Below the pieces are notes generated by a model. That model had not been told where the DNA came from. It made no database searches and saw only the letters and a list, made by a program, of their open reading frames with translations. This document shows positions 1 to 9,419 of a stretch of 64,000 nt of DNA, in pieces (within the stretch, counting starts at the first letter, position 1; each line of letters starts with the position of its first letter). A program made the position numbers and the translations under genes. The DNA is taken from positions 2,852,001-2,916,000 of the forward strand of contig NZ_JAWJZH010000001.1 in NCBI RefSeq assembly GCF_033063295.1, in the 5' to 3' direction. The stretch is from Nitrosomonas sp. Is35. Lineage in GTDB: Bacteria > Pseudomonadota > Gammaproteobacteria > Burkholderiales > Nitrosomonadaceae.

Positions 1-1794
1 ATTACGCGCAAGGATATCCGCACCTATGGCTGGCGCACGCTGAATCAAGCATTGGCCAGCTTACCCGGCATTCACACTACATACGATTATCAATATGAAT
101 ACCTGGGCACCCGAGGCTTTAGTCAGCCCGGAGATTTCAATTCTCGCGTGCTGATTACGATCAATGGCAATCGCATCAATGACGCAACCTACGATCAAGG
201 CCCCACGGGGCGGGATTTCCCGCTCGATATCGACTTGATTGAGCGGATTGAATTCATTCCTTGGTCTGGCAGCACCATCTACGGTTTGAATGCCATGCTC
301 GGCGTGGTCAACATTATTACCCGCAAGGGCGCCGACGTGAAAGGCACTGAACTCTCCGCGTCATATCAGACGGCGGAATTGATGCCGCAAGAACGCGTCA
401 CCTTGGGCAAGCAATTCGATAATGGTGCGGATGCATTAATTTCCTTTTCGGGCCTTCAGTCCAGGGGAGCAAACCGGTTTTTTGAATTTGGTGATTCCGG
501 CCTATCCGGGGTGGCGCGGCACATGGATGGAGAAAACGTCAAACAGATGTTTGCCCGCGCTTCGTACGGCCCGCTTTCATTTGACTTCATCTACGGAGAC
601 CGGAAAAAAGAAGATCCAACGGGCGCTTATTTATCGGATCCGCTAGTTACCGGTCAGTTTCAGCGCGATCGCCGTCTTAATGCGCAAATTCAATATAACG
701 ATCATTTCGCCAACGATACGTTGAACGTGCTTGGCCGGCTGTTTCTCGGTCAATACCGCTACGATAACCCGATGGTCTATGGTGGCGAGAGAACTTTATC
801 CACCGGCCCCAGCGATTGGCACGGCGCCGAATTACGTCTGCTTTCAACTGCAATCGCTAATCATAAGTTAATGTTCGGTGTTGAGTATCAGAACAACACC
901 GGCATCAAACAAACTTTTCAGAATTTCGACAATCCCGGTCAGAATATCGCGATTCACAATTCCTTGCTGCGGATGGGCGTCTACATTCAAGACGAGTGGC
1001 GCATCAACGACACTTTGTCGGTAACCGCGGGACTGCGTTATGACCACAACAAGTGGATAGATAGCGTGTTTAGCCCGCGTGGGGCAGTTATCTGGCAAGC
1101 AACTCCGAAAACCACATTTAAGGCGCTGTACGGCCGCTCGCATCGCGCACCCAATTCGTTCGAGCGCAATTACAGCGATGGCGCCTACCAAGTGGCCAAT
1201 CCGGGATTACATAGCGAAATGGCTGATACCGCTGAGTTTGTGGCGGATTACCTGCCATTGCCCAGCATGAATCTGCGCGCAACGGTTTATCAATGGGATA
1301 TGCACAATATCATCGCACTGGGTGCCGATCCGGTCAGCGGGCTGTCGCAATATCAACAAACCGGAAAAAGAGTTCTAGCCAGAGGCACCGAGCTATCGCT
1401 CGATAAAACATGGGATTTTGGAGCCCGGCTGCGCGCCAGCTATGGTATCCAGGATGCCGAACAACACAACTCCCATTTGGTTAATTCACCATATCACTTG
1501 GGGAAAATTAACGTATCCATCCCGATACCGCTCATTGCCGGTTCATACGCAGGCTATGAATTGCAGTATTACGGCAAGCGTAAAACGCTCGACGGCAGCA
1601 ATACCGATAGCTATGTCCTTGCCAATCTCAATCTAGTCACCCATGTTCCCCGGGTGAAAGGGCTGGAAGCTTCGTTCAGTATCTATAACCTATTTAACGA
1701 AAACTATCTGCATCCGGCAGCAGATTCCAATTGGCAAAACACTTTCTGGCAGCCTGGCCGGACAGTTCGTTTCAGATTGGATTACCGTTTTTAA
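1..1794 (+). CDS. TonB-dependent outer-membrane receptor, 5' end outside the window
   Basis: The reading frame is open from base 1, so the start, signal peptide and TonB box lie upstream; the TTG at 52 is internal. The visible part begins inside the plug domain (ALASLPG, then a GTRGFSQPG-like segment and VVNIITRKG) and continues as a long beta-barrel ending in an aromatic residue (LDYRF), as outer-membrane barrels do. The family imports siderophores, cobalamin, metals or sugars using TonB energy. It is clearly diverged from the three receptors at 9420-16582, lacking their LSIEELM segment in the visible part. A YfiR-like gene starts 12 bases downstream, the same pairing seen twice more in this window, so the receptor may act in signalling as well as uptake. 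The ligand cannot be told. Confidence 0.9.
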   Translation: MTRKDIRTYGWRTLNQALASLPGIHTTYDYQYEYLGTRGFSQPGDFNSRVLITINGNRINDATYDQGPTGRDFPLDIDLIERIEFIPWSGSTIYGLNAMLGVVNIITRKGADVKGTELSASYQTAELMPQERVTLGKQFDNGADALISFSGLQSRGANRFFEFGDSGLSGVARHMDGENVKQMFARASYGPLSFDFIYGDRKKEDPTGAYLSDPLVTGQFQRDRRLNAQIQYNDHFANDTLNVLGRLFLGQYRYDNPMVYGGERTLSTGPSDWHGAELRLLSTAIANHKLMFGVEYQNNTGIKQTFQNFDNPGQNIAIHNSLLRMGVYIQDEWRINDTLSVTAGLRYDHNKWIDSVFSPRGAVIWQATPKTTFKALYGRSHRAPNSFERNYSDGAYQVANPGLHSEMADTAEFVADYLPLPSMNLRATVYQWDMHNIIALGADPVSGLSQYQQTGKRVLARGTELSLDKTWDFGARLRASYGIQDAEQHNSHLVNSPYHLGKINVSIPIPLIAGSYAGYELQYYGKRKTLDGSNTDSYVLANLNLVTHVPRVKGLEASFSIYNLFNENYLHPAADSNWQNTFWQPGRTVRFRLDYRF

Positions 1795-1806
1795 GTACGC
1801 GCCGAT

Positions 1807-2448
1807 ATGACCTTCCTGCTCGCAAAATTCCGTCAGTTAATCGAATGCATAGCCAAAGTTCGGGCTATGCTGTTCGGTATGCCGGCTAAACAGGTTGCCA
1901 ATCATCGCCACAACAGGAATCAATCCTGCTTGCTACATTTACCAATTGTTGCGCTATGCTGCTTATTAATGACCTATTCCTCATGGACACATGCAGAACA
2001 ACCGCCGGAATATCGCTTAAAAGTAGCTTTCCTATACAATTTTATTGCTTATACTGAGTGGCCGGATCAGCAAAATCTCAATTTAAATTTTTGTATCTAT
2101 GGTGAAGATCCATTTGGTGAGCATTTACAGCATTTACGGGGCAAAAAAACCAATGAGCAGGAAATATTGATTCGACATACACAGAACATTGAGGATCTTT
2201 CCATGTGCCGGATAGTTTTTATCTCCAGATCCGCCATGCACGACCTTAATGCCATCCTCAATCAATTGAACGGGAAGCCGATATTAACCATCAGTGATAG
2301 CCCTAATGCCAGCCTGCAAGGTGTTGTAATCAACATGTCTATCAAAGAAGGTAAAGTAACCTTTGAAGCCAATATTGCCAGCGCAAAAAGAAGTGGCTTA
2401 AAACTCAGCTCTCAATTACTACGTTTCGCCAGTGAGGTGTATCAATAA
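1807..2448 (+). CDS. YfiR-family periplasmic protein (copy 1)
   Basis: 213 aa. A long N-terminus with a hydrophobic stretch (about residues 45-58) ends near THAEQ, consistent with export to the periplasm. The mature part has the YfiR/DUF4154 signature: [19 protein letters not shown], a CIYGEDPFG segment, CRIVFISRS, and [11 protein letters not shown] before a final beta region. YfiR of Pseudomonas is a periplasmic repressor that holds the diguanylate cyclase YfiN off through its sensor domain. Here the next gene, overlapping by one base, is a histidine kinase whose periplasmic domain resembles the YfiN sensor, so this protein probably controls that kinase. The start is supported by N-terminal resemblance to the copy at 13595. 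Confidence 0.88.
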   Translation: MTFLLAKFRQLIECIAKVRAMLFGMPAKQVANHRHNRNQSCLLHLPIVALCCLLMTYSSWTHAEQPPEYRLKVAFLYNFIAYTEWPDQQNLNLNFCIYGEDPFGEHLQHLRGKKTNEQEILIRHTQNIEDLSMCRIVFISRSAMHDLNAILNQLNGKPILTISDSPNASLQGVVINMSIKEGKVTFEANIASAKRSGLKLSSQLLRFASEVYQ

Positions 2449-5210
2449 TGAAGAATCCATCGTCAACCGCTGTAACATTACGCGCCAAATTGCAACAAAT
2501 CAGCTTTGCCACCCAGGGCACAGCAATGCTGTTGGTTGCAACACTGGTTATCTTGAGCAGCTTCTTCATCAGTTTCTTCTCGTTACTGCAAACCAGTCAA
2601 TCGACGGCAAAATTACTGGCCGAAAACGCGGTAGCAACCTTGATGTTCCAGGACACGACCACTGCCAAAACGCTGTTACATTCGCTCAACAATACCCCGG
2701 AAGTCCAGGCTGCAGCGATCTATAATGAAGAAAAGAAGCCATTCGCGCAGTACTCGATTGAAAATAAATCACTCCCGGAAACGTTACCCTCTTTAAATGA
2801 AAGCTATGCATCGGATACACACTTATTAACCATTACGCAGCCCATTTACTTCAACGATCAGCTTTTGGGCGGCCTTTATCTGGAAATAACTTTATCCCCG
2901 CTTTACTGGCAAATTCTTTGGTATGTTGTCATTACCCTCGCCGCAGCTTTCATTGCTTTATTCGTCGCCAACCTGATGTTGCAGCGATTTAACCGCTCCG
3001 TGCTCGACCCGCTCAACGAGCTTTCTTCCGTAATGGTGCATGTCACCACCAAGGCGGATTACACCAAACGGCTAGAACCGGGCGCGATTACCGAATTGAA
3101 TACGCTATCGAAGGGATTCAATAACATGCTCGAGATGATCCAAGAACGCGATGCAAAGCTGGCAAACCATCTCGATCACCTCGAAGACGAAGTCACGAAA
3201 AGAACCGCCGAACTGGTGCTGGCGAAAGAATCCGCTGAAGCCGCGAGTAAAGCCAAAAGTGAATTTCTGGCCACGATGAGCCACGAGATCCGCACGCCGA
3301 TGAACGGCATTCTGGGTATGACCGAGCTGTTACTGGATACACAACTGGACAAGGATCAGCGCCGTTTTGCAGATACCGTCCAGAGCTCGGGACAGCATCT
3401 ATTGGGCATCATTAACGATATTCTTGATTTCTCCAAAATCGAGTCGGATCACATGGAATTGGAAATCATTGATTTTGATTTGGTCAAGATGATTGAAGAC
3501 ACACTGGCTATGTTCGCGCAACCCGCTGATAAAAAAGGCCTGGAGCTGGCGGCACAGTTTACCCCGCCCAATATCGCCTTCATGGTGCGCGGAGACTCGT
3601 TCCGCTTACGTCAGATCATCGCGAATCTGCTTAACAATGCCATCAAATTCACCTCAGAAGGCGAAGTAGTCGTCCGCACCACGCTTACCAATGAATCGGG
3701 GACACGATCAAATATCAGTATATGCGTGGAAGATACCGGGATCGGTATTCCTGCGGAGTATCATGACAAGATCTTCCAGCATTTCTCCCAAGCCGATGGT
3801 TCTACAACGCGCCAATATGGCGGAACGGGACTCGGATTAACGATTTGTAAACGATTATTGGAACTGATGGGTGGAAGCATCCATGTCGAAAGCTTGCCGG
3901 GTCAAGGTTCCAAATTCTGGCTACATGTGCCGCTGGAAAAATCGCAGCTGGAATACAACCATTCCTCCAATATGGCCGATTTAATTGGCATCAGGGCATT
4001 GGTTGTCGATGACAATCAGACCAACCGGGAGATTCTTAAAATACAGTTGCAGAACTGGCAAATTAACGTTGTATGCGCCAATGGGGCCGAGCAAGCGCTC
4101 ATGTTTATGAATAAGGCGCTGGAAAACAACGACCCCTTTCATTTAGCCATATTGGACATGCATATGCCCAATATGAACGGCTTGCAATTGGCCGATAAAA
4201 TTTATGCGCACCCCGGCATGCGCAAAACACGCATGATGATGCTCACTTCAACCCATAGTGATGCAAGCCAGCTGGAAAGACAAAGCATCGGGATTCTGCG
4301 GTGCGTCAATAAGCCAATCCGCCAGAAGGAGTTATTTGAAATTATCCGTGACGTAATGGGCCGCGATCTCGCTAAATCGGCTACGGAAGACGTTATTGAG
4401 CAAGCTCCGCCAGCTCAGCTTACGTCTGGAATAAAAGGCAGGATTCTGGTCGCCGAAGACAATCCGGTCAATCAGGAAGTGGCTAAAGCGATGCTGAACA
4501 GACTTGGCATGGAGACAACCATTGCGAACGATGGAAAACAAGCGGTAGAACTGGTTTACAGCAATCCGTACGATATTATCCTCATGGATTGTCAAATGCC
4601 GGTGATGGATGGCTTTGCAGCAACCTCGGAAATCCGCAAGCAATTCAACAACATCCCCATCATTGCACTGACGGCAAATGCAACTGAAGATGATCGCACG
4701 CATTGCTTAAACGCCGGAATGAACGACTTTCTTTCCAAGCCCTACTCAATCGATCAATTACAGCAAAAAATTACCGATTGGTTATCTAAAGAAAAAAGTA
4801 GCTCATTGAATGCTGTAAAATTAGAAGCTATTGATATGAAACATGATGCTAACATTATGCCTGCACTCAATCCAACGCGGCTGAATCAAATCCGGGAACT
4901 TGATTCATCGGGCGGAGATAGCTTATTGAACAAAATTCTGCAAGCCTTTCTCGAATCCGCTGAAAGTAATATCCGTCAGCTTGAGCAGGCCATTTTGAAT
5001 TGTGATGCCGATAGTCTGCGCCAAACGGCCCATGCGTTAAAATCCAGTTCGGGCAATATTGGCGCCGAAGACTTATCTGCCATCTTCAAACAATTGGAAG
5101 CAGATGGCCGATCGGGAGAACTCGCTCATGCGCAAACGCTACAACAACACATGCAGCAACAATACCAAAGCGTAATTACCGAGATTAAAAAAATACTCAA
5201 TCCATCGTGA
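2448..5210 (+). CDS. Hybrid sensor histidine kinase, CHASE8-like/HAMP/HisKA/HATPase/REC/REC/HPt
   Basis: 920 aa, a BarA-like phosphorelay kinase of the inner membrane. Two membrane segments (about 25-47 and 155-178) flank a small periplasmic domain containing [14 protein letters not shown] and a short beta hairpin, which resembles the CHASE8 sensor of YfiN/TpbB. HAMP follows (about 180-235), then a HisKA domain with phospho-acceptor H279 ([10 protein letters not shown]), a HATPase with DTGIGIP and GGTGLGL boxes, a receiver with D570, a second with D714, and a C-terminal HPt domain with H862 ([10 protein letters not shown]). All catalytic and phosphotransfer residues look intact. The start codon overlaps the YfiR stop (TAATG) and the stop overlaps the next gene's GTG, so the three are translationally coupled. 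The likely output is the receiver protein directly downstream. Confidence 0.93.
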   Translation: MKNPSSTAVTLRAKLQQISFATQGTAMLLVATLVILSSFFISFFSLLQTSQSTAKLLAENAVATLMFQDTTTAKTLLHSLNNTPEVQAAAIYNEEKKPFAQYSIENKSLPETLPSLNESYASDTHLLTITQPIYFNDQLLGGLYLEITLSPLYWQILWYVVITLAAAFIALFVANLMLQRFNRSVLDPLNELSSVMVHVTTKADYTKRLEPGAITELNTLSKGFNNMLEMIQERDAKLANHLDHLEDEVTKRTAELVLAKESAEAASKAKSEFLATMSHEIRTPMNGILGMTELLLDTQLDKDQRRFADTVQSSGQHLLGIINDILDFSKIESDHMELEIIDFDLVKMIEDTLAMFAQPADKKGLELAAQFTPPNIAFMVRGDSFRLRQIIANLLNNAIKFTSEGEVVVRTTLTNESGTRSNISICVEDTGIGIPAEYHDKIFQHFSQADGSTTRQYGGTGLGLTICKRLLELMGGSIHVESLPGQGSKFWLHVPLEKSQLEYNHSSNMADLIGIRALVVDDNQTNREILKIQLQNWQINVVCANGAEQALMFMNKALENNDPFHLAILDMHMPNMNGLQLADKIYAHPGMRKTRMMMLTSTHSDASQLERQSIGILRCVNKPIRQKELFEIIRDVMGRDLAKSATEDVIEQAPPAQLTSGIKGRILVAEDNPVNQEVAKAMLNRLGMETTIANDGKQAVELVYSNPYDIILMDCQMPVMDGFAATSEIRKQFNNIPIIALTANATEDDRTHCLNAGMNDFLSKPYSIDQLQQKITDWLSKEKSSSLNAVKLEAIDMKHDANIMPALNPTRLNQIRELDSSGGDSLLNKILQAFLESAESNIRQLEQAILNCDADSLRQTAHALKSSSGNIGAEDLSAIFKQLEADGRSGELAHAQTLQQHMQQQYQSVITEIKKILNPS

Positions 5211-7327
5211 CAACAGAATCTTTCAGAATCCTACTGGCCGATGATGATGCAACGGTCAGATTACTCATGCAGGCCGCTTTAGAAAAAGCAGGCTTCAATG
5301 TCACCGTGGCATGCGACGGCGTGGAAGCGGTTCGCTTGTTTGAAGCAGGGCCTGCGGATATGGTCATGCTGGATGTTGAAATGCCGGGTATGGACGGTTA
5401 TGCGGTTTGTTCGTATTTACGGGAGAAAGTAGGCGACGAATTACCCATCATGATGGTCACCGGAATGGATGATATGCAATCGATCAACCGTTCCTTTGAA
5501 GCCGGCGCGACCGATTTTATCGCTAAGCCCATCAACTGGAATCTGATCGCCTATCGCATTTTATATTTGCGGCGCGGCTATCTGAACATGCTCGCGCTCA
5601 AAGTCGCCAATGCGCGCAGCACAGCCATTTTCAGCGCCATTCCCGATACCATGTTCATCTTGAACGATAAAGGCAAGATCATCGATATCTGTAGCCATCC
5701 GGATAACACACCCTGGTTGACTTCCGGTGTGAAAAGCACATTGAGCCAAAGCCTGCCGGAACAAATTGTCAACCTTTATCTAGGCGCGGCCGACCGTGCA
5801 CGCAGCCACGGCACGGTGGAACTTTTCGAGTACCCGCTCAAACTGGCCGATGGCAAAACCAAATACTATGAAAACCGCATCGTGGTTATCGATCCCAAGG
5901 AAACACTGTGCTTGGTGCGCGATATTACGGAACGCAAAGACTCCGAAAATAAAATATTTCACCTCGCTTATTTCGATAATCTGACCGGATTGCCCAATCG
6001 GCAATCGTTCATGGAACGCCTGGAAGGGGAAATCAAACGCGCCAAATTTACGGGCAATAAATTAGCGGTACTGTTTCTCGATTTGGATGGATTCAAAAGT
6101 ATCAACGACACCATGGGGCACAATACCGGTGATACCATTCTGCAGTGGGCAGCCGAACGGCTACAGAGCAGCACGCGCCCTTCCGACTTTGTTTCCCGCA
6201 ACAATACCGAGCAGCCGGAAGTGAAACTCGCCCGCCTCGGCGGTGACGAATTTACCGTTGTCATTCCTAATCTCCCGCGCACCGAAGATGCCTTGATTCT
6301 GGCGCACCGCATCCGCGAAGCCATGCGCCGCCCTTTTCAGCTTGAAAGCCGCGATGTCGTGTTAACCGCAAGCATCGGAATTGCTTTATATCCGGACGAT
6401 GGCGCAGACGCGGAAACTTTGCTCAAGCATGCGGATACAGCCATGTATCACGCCAAGAATGAAGGCAGGGATAACTGTCAGTTCTACAACGTCGACTTGA
6501 CCTTCCAAGCCGAGAAGCGCATGCATCTGGAAAATGATTTACGCAATGCATTACAACAGAATGAATTTTATCTTGTCTACCAGCCGCAACTGGATGTAGC
6601 GGAGGAAAACTTCCAATCGGTGGAAGCGCTGATCCGCTGGCAACATCCCAAACAAGGACTTATTTCGCCGCTCGACTTCATTCCGCTGGCGGAAGAAAAC
6701 GGCTTGATCATTCCGATCGGTGATTGGGTGCTGCGAACCGCCTGTACCGAAGCGGCACAATGGCATCAGCGCGGACGCTCGTTACAGATCGCTGTCAATC
6801 TCTCGCCACTGCAAATTAAGAATCCCGATTTTGTTAAAAATGTTCTCGGCATCCTGGCGGAAACCGGTTTTCCGCCCGACAAGCTGGTATTGGAAATTAC
6901 CGAGGGCGCCTTGATGGAGCATAGCGAGAATATCTTGGCGACACTGCTTGCGTTGCGTGAACATCATATCCAAATCGCCTTGGATGATTTCGGCACTGGT
7001 TATTCGTCGATAAATTATTTAAAGCGCTTGCCCATTAATAATATCAAGGTGGATCAGAGCTTTGTACGCGGCTTACTGGATAAAAAAGAAAATATCGCAA
7101 TTGTCCGGGCGATTATTTCGTTATCGAAGAATCTTGGCTTTTCCGTTACCGCCGAAGGTATCGAATCGCTGAATCAGGCGCAGGTCTTGAAATATTTCGG
7201 CTGTGAAACTTTGCAAGGCTACTACTTCAGCGAGCCGGTCACGATGCAGGAAATGCTCGCGCTGAACGATAAGCAGTGGTGCATTGAGCCGCTCAGACCG
7301 AATGGAGTCAATCATGAAAGTAGCTGA
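5207..7327 (+). CDS. Response regulator with REC-PAS-GGDEF-EAL domains
   Basis: 706 aa, starting at a GTG that overlaps the kinase stop codon (GTGA). The receiver has the acidic pocket LLADDD and phospho-acceptor D56 ([11 protein letters not shown]). A PAS-like region (about 140-245) leads into a GGDEF domain with intact GGDEF at 345-349 and an EAL domain with intact EAL at 473-475, [16 protein letters not shown] and AEGIE motifs. Both cyclase and phosphodiesterase activity are therefore possible. The usual inhibitory RxxD motif (RPSD) is separated from GGDEF by an insertion of about 11 residues ([12 protein letters not shown] region), which may alter product inhibition. It is the natural phosphorelay target of the coupled kinase and would convert its signal into a c-di-GMP change. 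Confidence 0.93.
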   Translation: MTTESFRILLADDDATVRLLMQAALEKAGFNVTVACDGVEAVRLFEAGPADMVMLDVEMPGMDGYAVCSYLREKVGDELPIMMVTGMDDMQSINRSFEAGATDFIAKPINWNLIAYRILYLRRGYLNMLALKVANARSTAIFSAIPDTMFILNDKGKIIDICSHPDNTPWLTSGVKSTLSQSLPEQIVNLYLGAADRARSHGTVELFEYPLKLADGKTKYYENRIVVIDPKETLCLVRDITERKDSENKIFHLAYFDNLTGLPNRQSFMERLEGEIKRAKFTGNKLAVLFLDLDGFKSINDTMGHNTGDTILQWAAERLQSSTRPSDFVSRNNTEQPEVKLARLGGDEFTVVIPNLPRTEDALILAHRIREAMRRPFQLESRDVVLTASIGIALYPDDGADAETLLKHADTAMYHAKNEGRDNCQFYNVDLTFQAEKRMHLENDLRNALQQNEFYLVYQPQLDVAEENFQSVEALIRWQHPKQGLISPLDFIPLAEENGLIIPIGDWVLRTACTEAAQWHQRGRSLQIAVNLSPLQIKNPDFVKNVLGILAETGFPPDKLVLEITEGALMEHSENILATLLALREHHIQIALDDFGTGYSSINYLKRLPINNIKVDQSFVRGLLDKKENIAIVRAIISLSKNLGFSVTAEGIESLNQAQVLKYFGCETLQGYYFSEPVTMQEMLALNDKQWCIEPLRPNGVNHESS

Positions 7328-9257
7328 CATCAATCAATTAAATATCAGCACTTCATTGCCCAGCCCAAAAGGCGTCGCGCTTGCCCTGCTGGAAGCCTGC
7401 CGGCAAGAGGATGTCACCATCAGTGAAATCACCAAACTGATCCAGACCGATCCGGCGCTCTCGGGCCGCTTGATTCAGCGCGCCAATGCCACCAAGCAAA
7501 CCGCGCGCGCCGTCTCATCGATCTCGGACGCGGTGTCGCGCGTCGGTTTGACCGCGGTCAAGCAATTGGCCATGGGTTTCTCATTGATCGACCAATATCA
7601 GAAAGGCTCCAGTCAAGGATTCGACTATCAGGAATTCTGGTCACATTCGTTGTTGATGGCGATTGCCATGCAAGAATTGGGCAAAGTAACCCGGGTAACA
7701 GCCCCTGATGAATTATTTGCCTGCGGTTTGATGATGCGTATCGGTTGCTTGGCATTGGCTTCAATTTATCCGGACAAGTATTCTGAAATATTGCTGCAAC
7801 AATCACCCGGCATCACACTGAGTCAACTGGAACAACAGCATCTGCAAACCGATCATAACGAATTGACCGCAGCCATGTTGATCAATTTCGGCTTTCCCAC
7901 CATTTTTGTCGAATCCATTTACTATCATGAAACCCCCGATGAATCGGGTTTCTCCGAAGGCTCCCGCCCTTACCAGATTGTGCATCTGCTGTATTTGGCC
8001 AAACAAATCGCGGATTTCGCACTCACCGAAGAATCCACACGGAATCAGCATATATCCCCACTGATATTGCTGGGCGGAAAAATTGGCCTGGATACCGAAA
8101 AATTCGGCGCTTTTATCGACCAAATCATACAAGAATGGCACGCATGGGGCGCGATACTGAAGATCCCGGTCATGGATTTTCCTCTGCCATTCCACAAGAT
8201 GATGAACGCCTCGGCGCCACGTCCGGAAAATGCCACGAATGCCGCTGCGTTGCGTATTTTATTGGTCGAAGATGATCCCACCAGTCTTATCCTCACTAAA
8301 GAATTGCTCGCCAATGTACTAGGCCACACCGTGTTCACCACCGGTGACGGTCAGCAAGCGTTGGCGCTGGCAATGGAAGTTTTACCGCATATCGTTATCA
8401 CCGACTGGATGATGCCGGTTATGAACGGGCTTGAATTGACTCGATCTCTGCGCGCAACCGAGTGGGGGCAAAATTTATACGTCATCATGCTGACCAGCAT
8501 CGAAGATGAAGAAGAAGTCATTAAGGCATTCGACGCCGGCGTGGATGATTACATCACCAAGCCGATTAACATCCGTGCCTTCCGGGCCAGACTGCGGGCA
8601 GCCTGGCACTACCGCCAACTGCAGGAATCCTGGGAACGGGACCGCGAACAACTCAAGCGATTTGCCGCTGAACTGGCGGTTACCAACCGCAAATTGGAGT
8701 ACTTTGCCTTAACCGACATGCTCACGGAGCTACCGAACCGGCGCTCCGGCATGGAAGCACTGGCGGAAACCTGGAGTGTCGCCAACCGGTCTGGGCAATT
8801 GATGGCTGTGATGCTCCTCGACATCGATCATTTCAAAGCAATCAACGACAACTACGGCCATGCGGTGGGCGATAAAGTATTGAAAGAAATATCCGCGATC
8901 ATCCGCAAAACCGCCCGAAAAGGCGATACTTTCTGCCGCATGGGCGGTGAGGAGTTCTTGGTCGTGTGCCAGCTTGGCAATTCGGACGCTAAGTCGGTCA
9001 TTCTGTTCGCCGAAAGGTTACGCCAGCAAATCAGTCAGCAACAAATCAATATCGGTGAAGTCCATATCCAAATCACCATCAGCATCGGAGTTGCATTAAA
9101 AGAACCCGGCATGAAAAGTGAAGACCATTTGGTCAACGCAGCCGATAAAGCGCTTTATGCCGCCAAAAACGCAGGGAGAAACCGGGTGTTCCTGACATTA
9201 AAAAACAGACTTCTGCCAGCACCGTCCGTCATCGAAAAACCACCCATCAAAACTTAG
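7314..9257 (+). CDS. HDOD-REC-GGDEF signalling protein
   Basis: 647 aa from ATG 7314, chosen because GGAG lies six bases upstream; in-frame starts at 7284 and 7302 would lengthen the overlap with the preceding gene. An N-terminal HDOD domain (about 10-200; starts LNISTSLPSPKG, with DPALSGRLIQRAN) is followed by a receiver with phospho-acceptor D364 (ITDWMMPVMNG) and a GGDEF domain with GGEEF at 544-548. An RxxD inhibitory site (RKGD, 535-538) lies at the standard distance, so this is predicted to be a product-inhibited diguanylate cyclase. The gene overlaps the REC-GGDEF-EAL gene by 14 bases, placing it in the same operon and making it a second c-di-GMP output. Confidence 0.92.
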   Translation: MKVADINQLNISTSLPSPKGVALALLEACRQEDVTISEITKLIQTDPALSGRLIQRANATKQTARAVSSISDAVSRVGLTAVKQLAMGFSLIDQYQKGSSQGFDYQEFWSHSLLMAIAMQELGKVTRVTAPDELFACGLMMRIGCLALASIYPDKYSEILLQQSPGITLSQLEQQHLQTDHNELTAAMLINFGFPTIFVESIYYHETPDESGFSEGSRPYQIVHLLYLAKQIADFALTEESTRNQHISPLILLGGKIGLDTEKFGAFIDQIIQEWHAWGAILKIPVMDFPLPFHKMMNASAPRPENATNAAALRILLVEDDPTSLILTKELLANVLGHTVFTTGDGQQALALAMEVLPHIVITDWMMPVMNGLELTRSLRATEWGQNLYVIMLTSIEDEEEVIKAFDAGVDDYITKPINIRAFRARLRAAWHYRQLQESWERDREQLKRFAAELAVTNRKLEYFALTDMLTELPNRRSGMEALAETWSVANRSGQLMAVMLLDIDHFKAINDNYGHAVGDKVLKEISAIIRKTARKGDTFCRMGGEEFLVVCQLGNSDAKSVILFAERLRQQISQQQINIGEVHIQITISIGVALKEPGMKSEDHLVNAADKALYAAKNAGRNRVFLTLKNRLLPAPSVIEKPPIKT

Positions 9258-9419
9258 TCCGTAAAATCATTTTTTGAAAAACAAGCCTGAATTTGCTGTA
9301 ATTAAGGCTTTGAAGAATTCTCTGACGCAGTATCATGGCAAATTCTGACAAGTATCGTTTTTAACAAAAACAAATGCCGTACGATCTCACTCACCGGAAA
9401 TTGATGACTTTTGGTTTCG

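Noticed and set aside
9283..9310. AAGCCT...AGGCTT inverted repeat before receptor A
   Set aside because: Six pairs with a 16-base loop and no T-run; could be chance.
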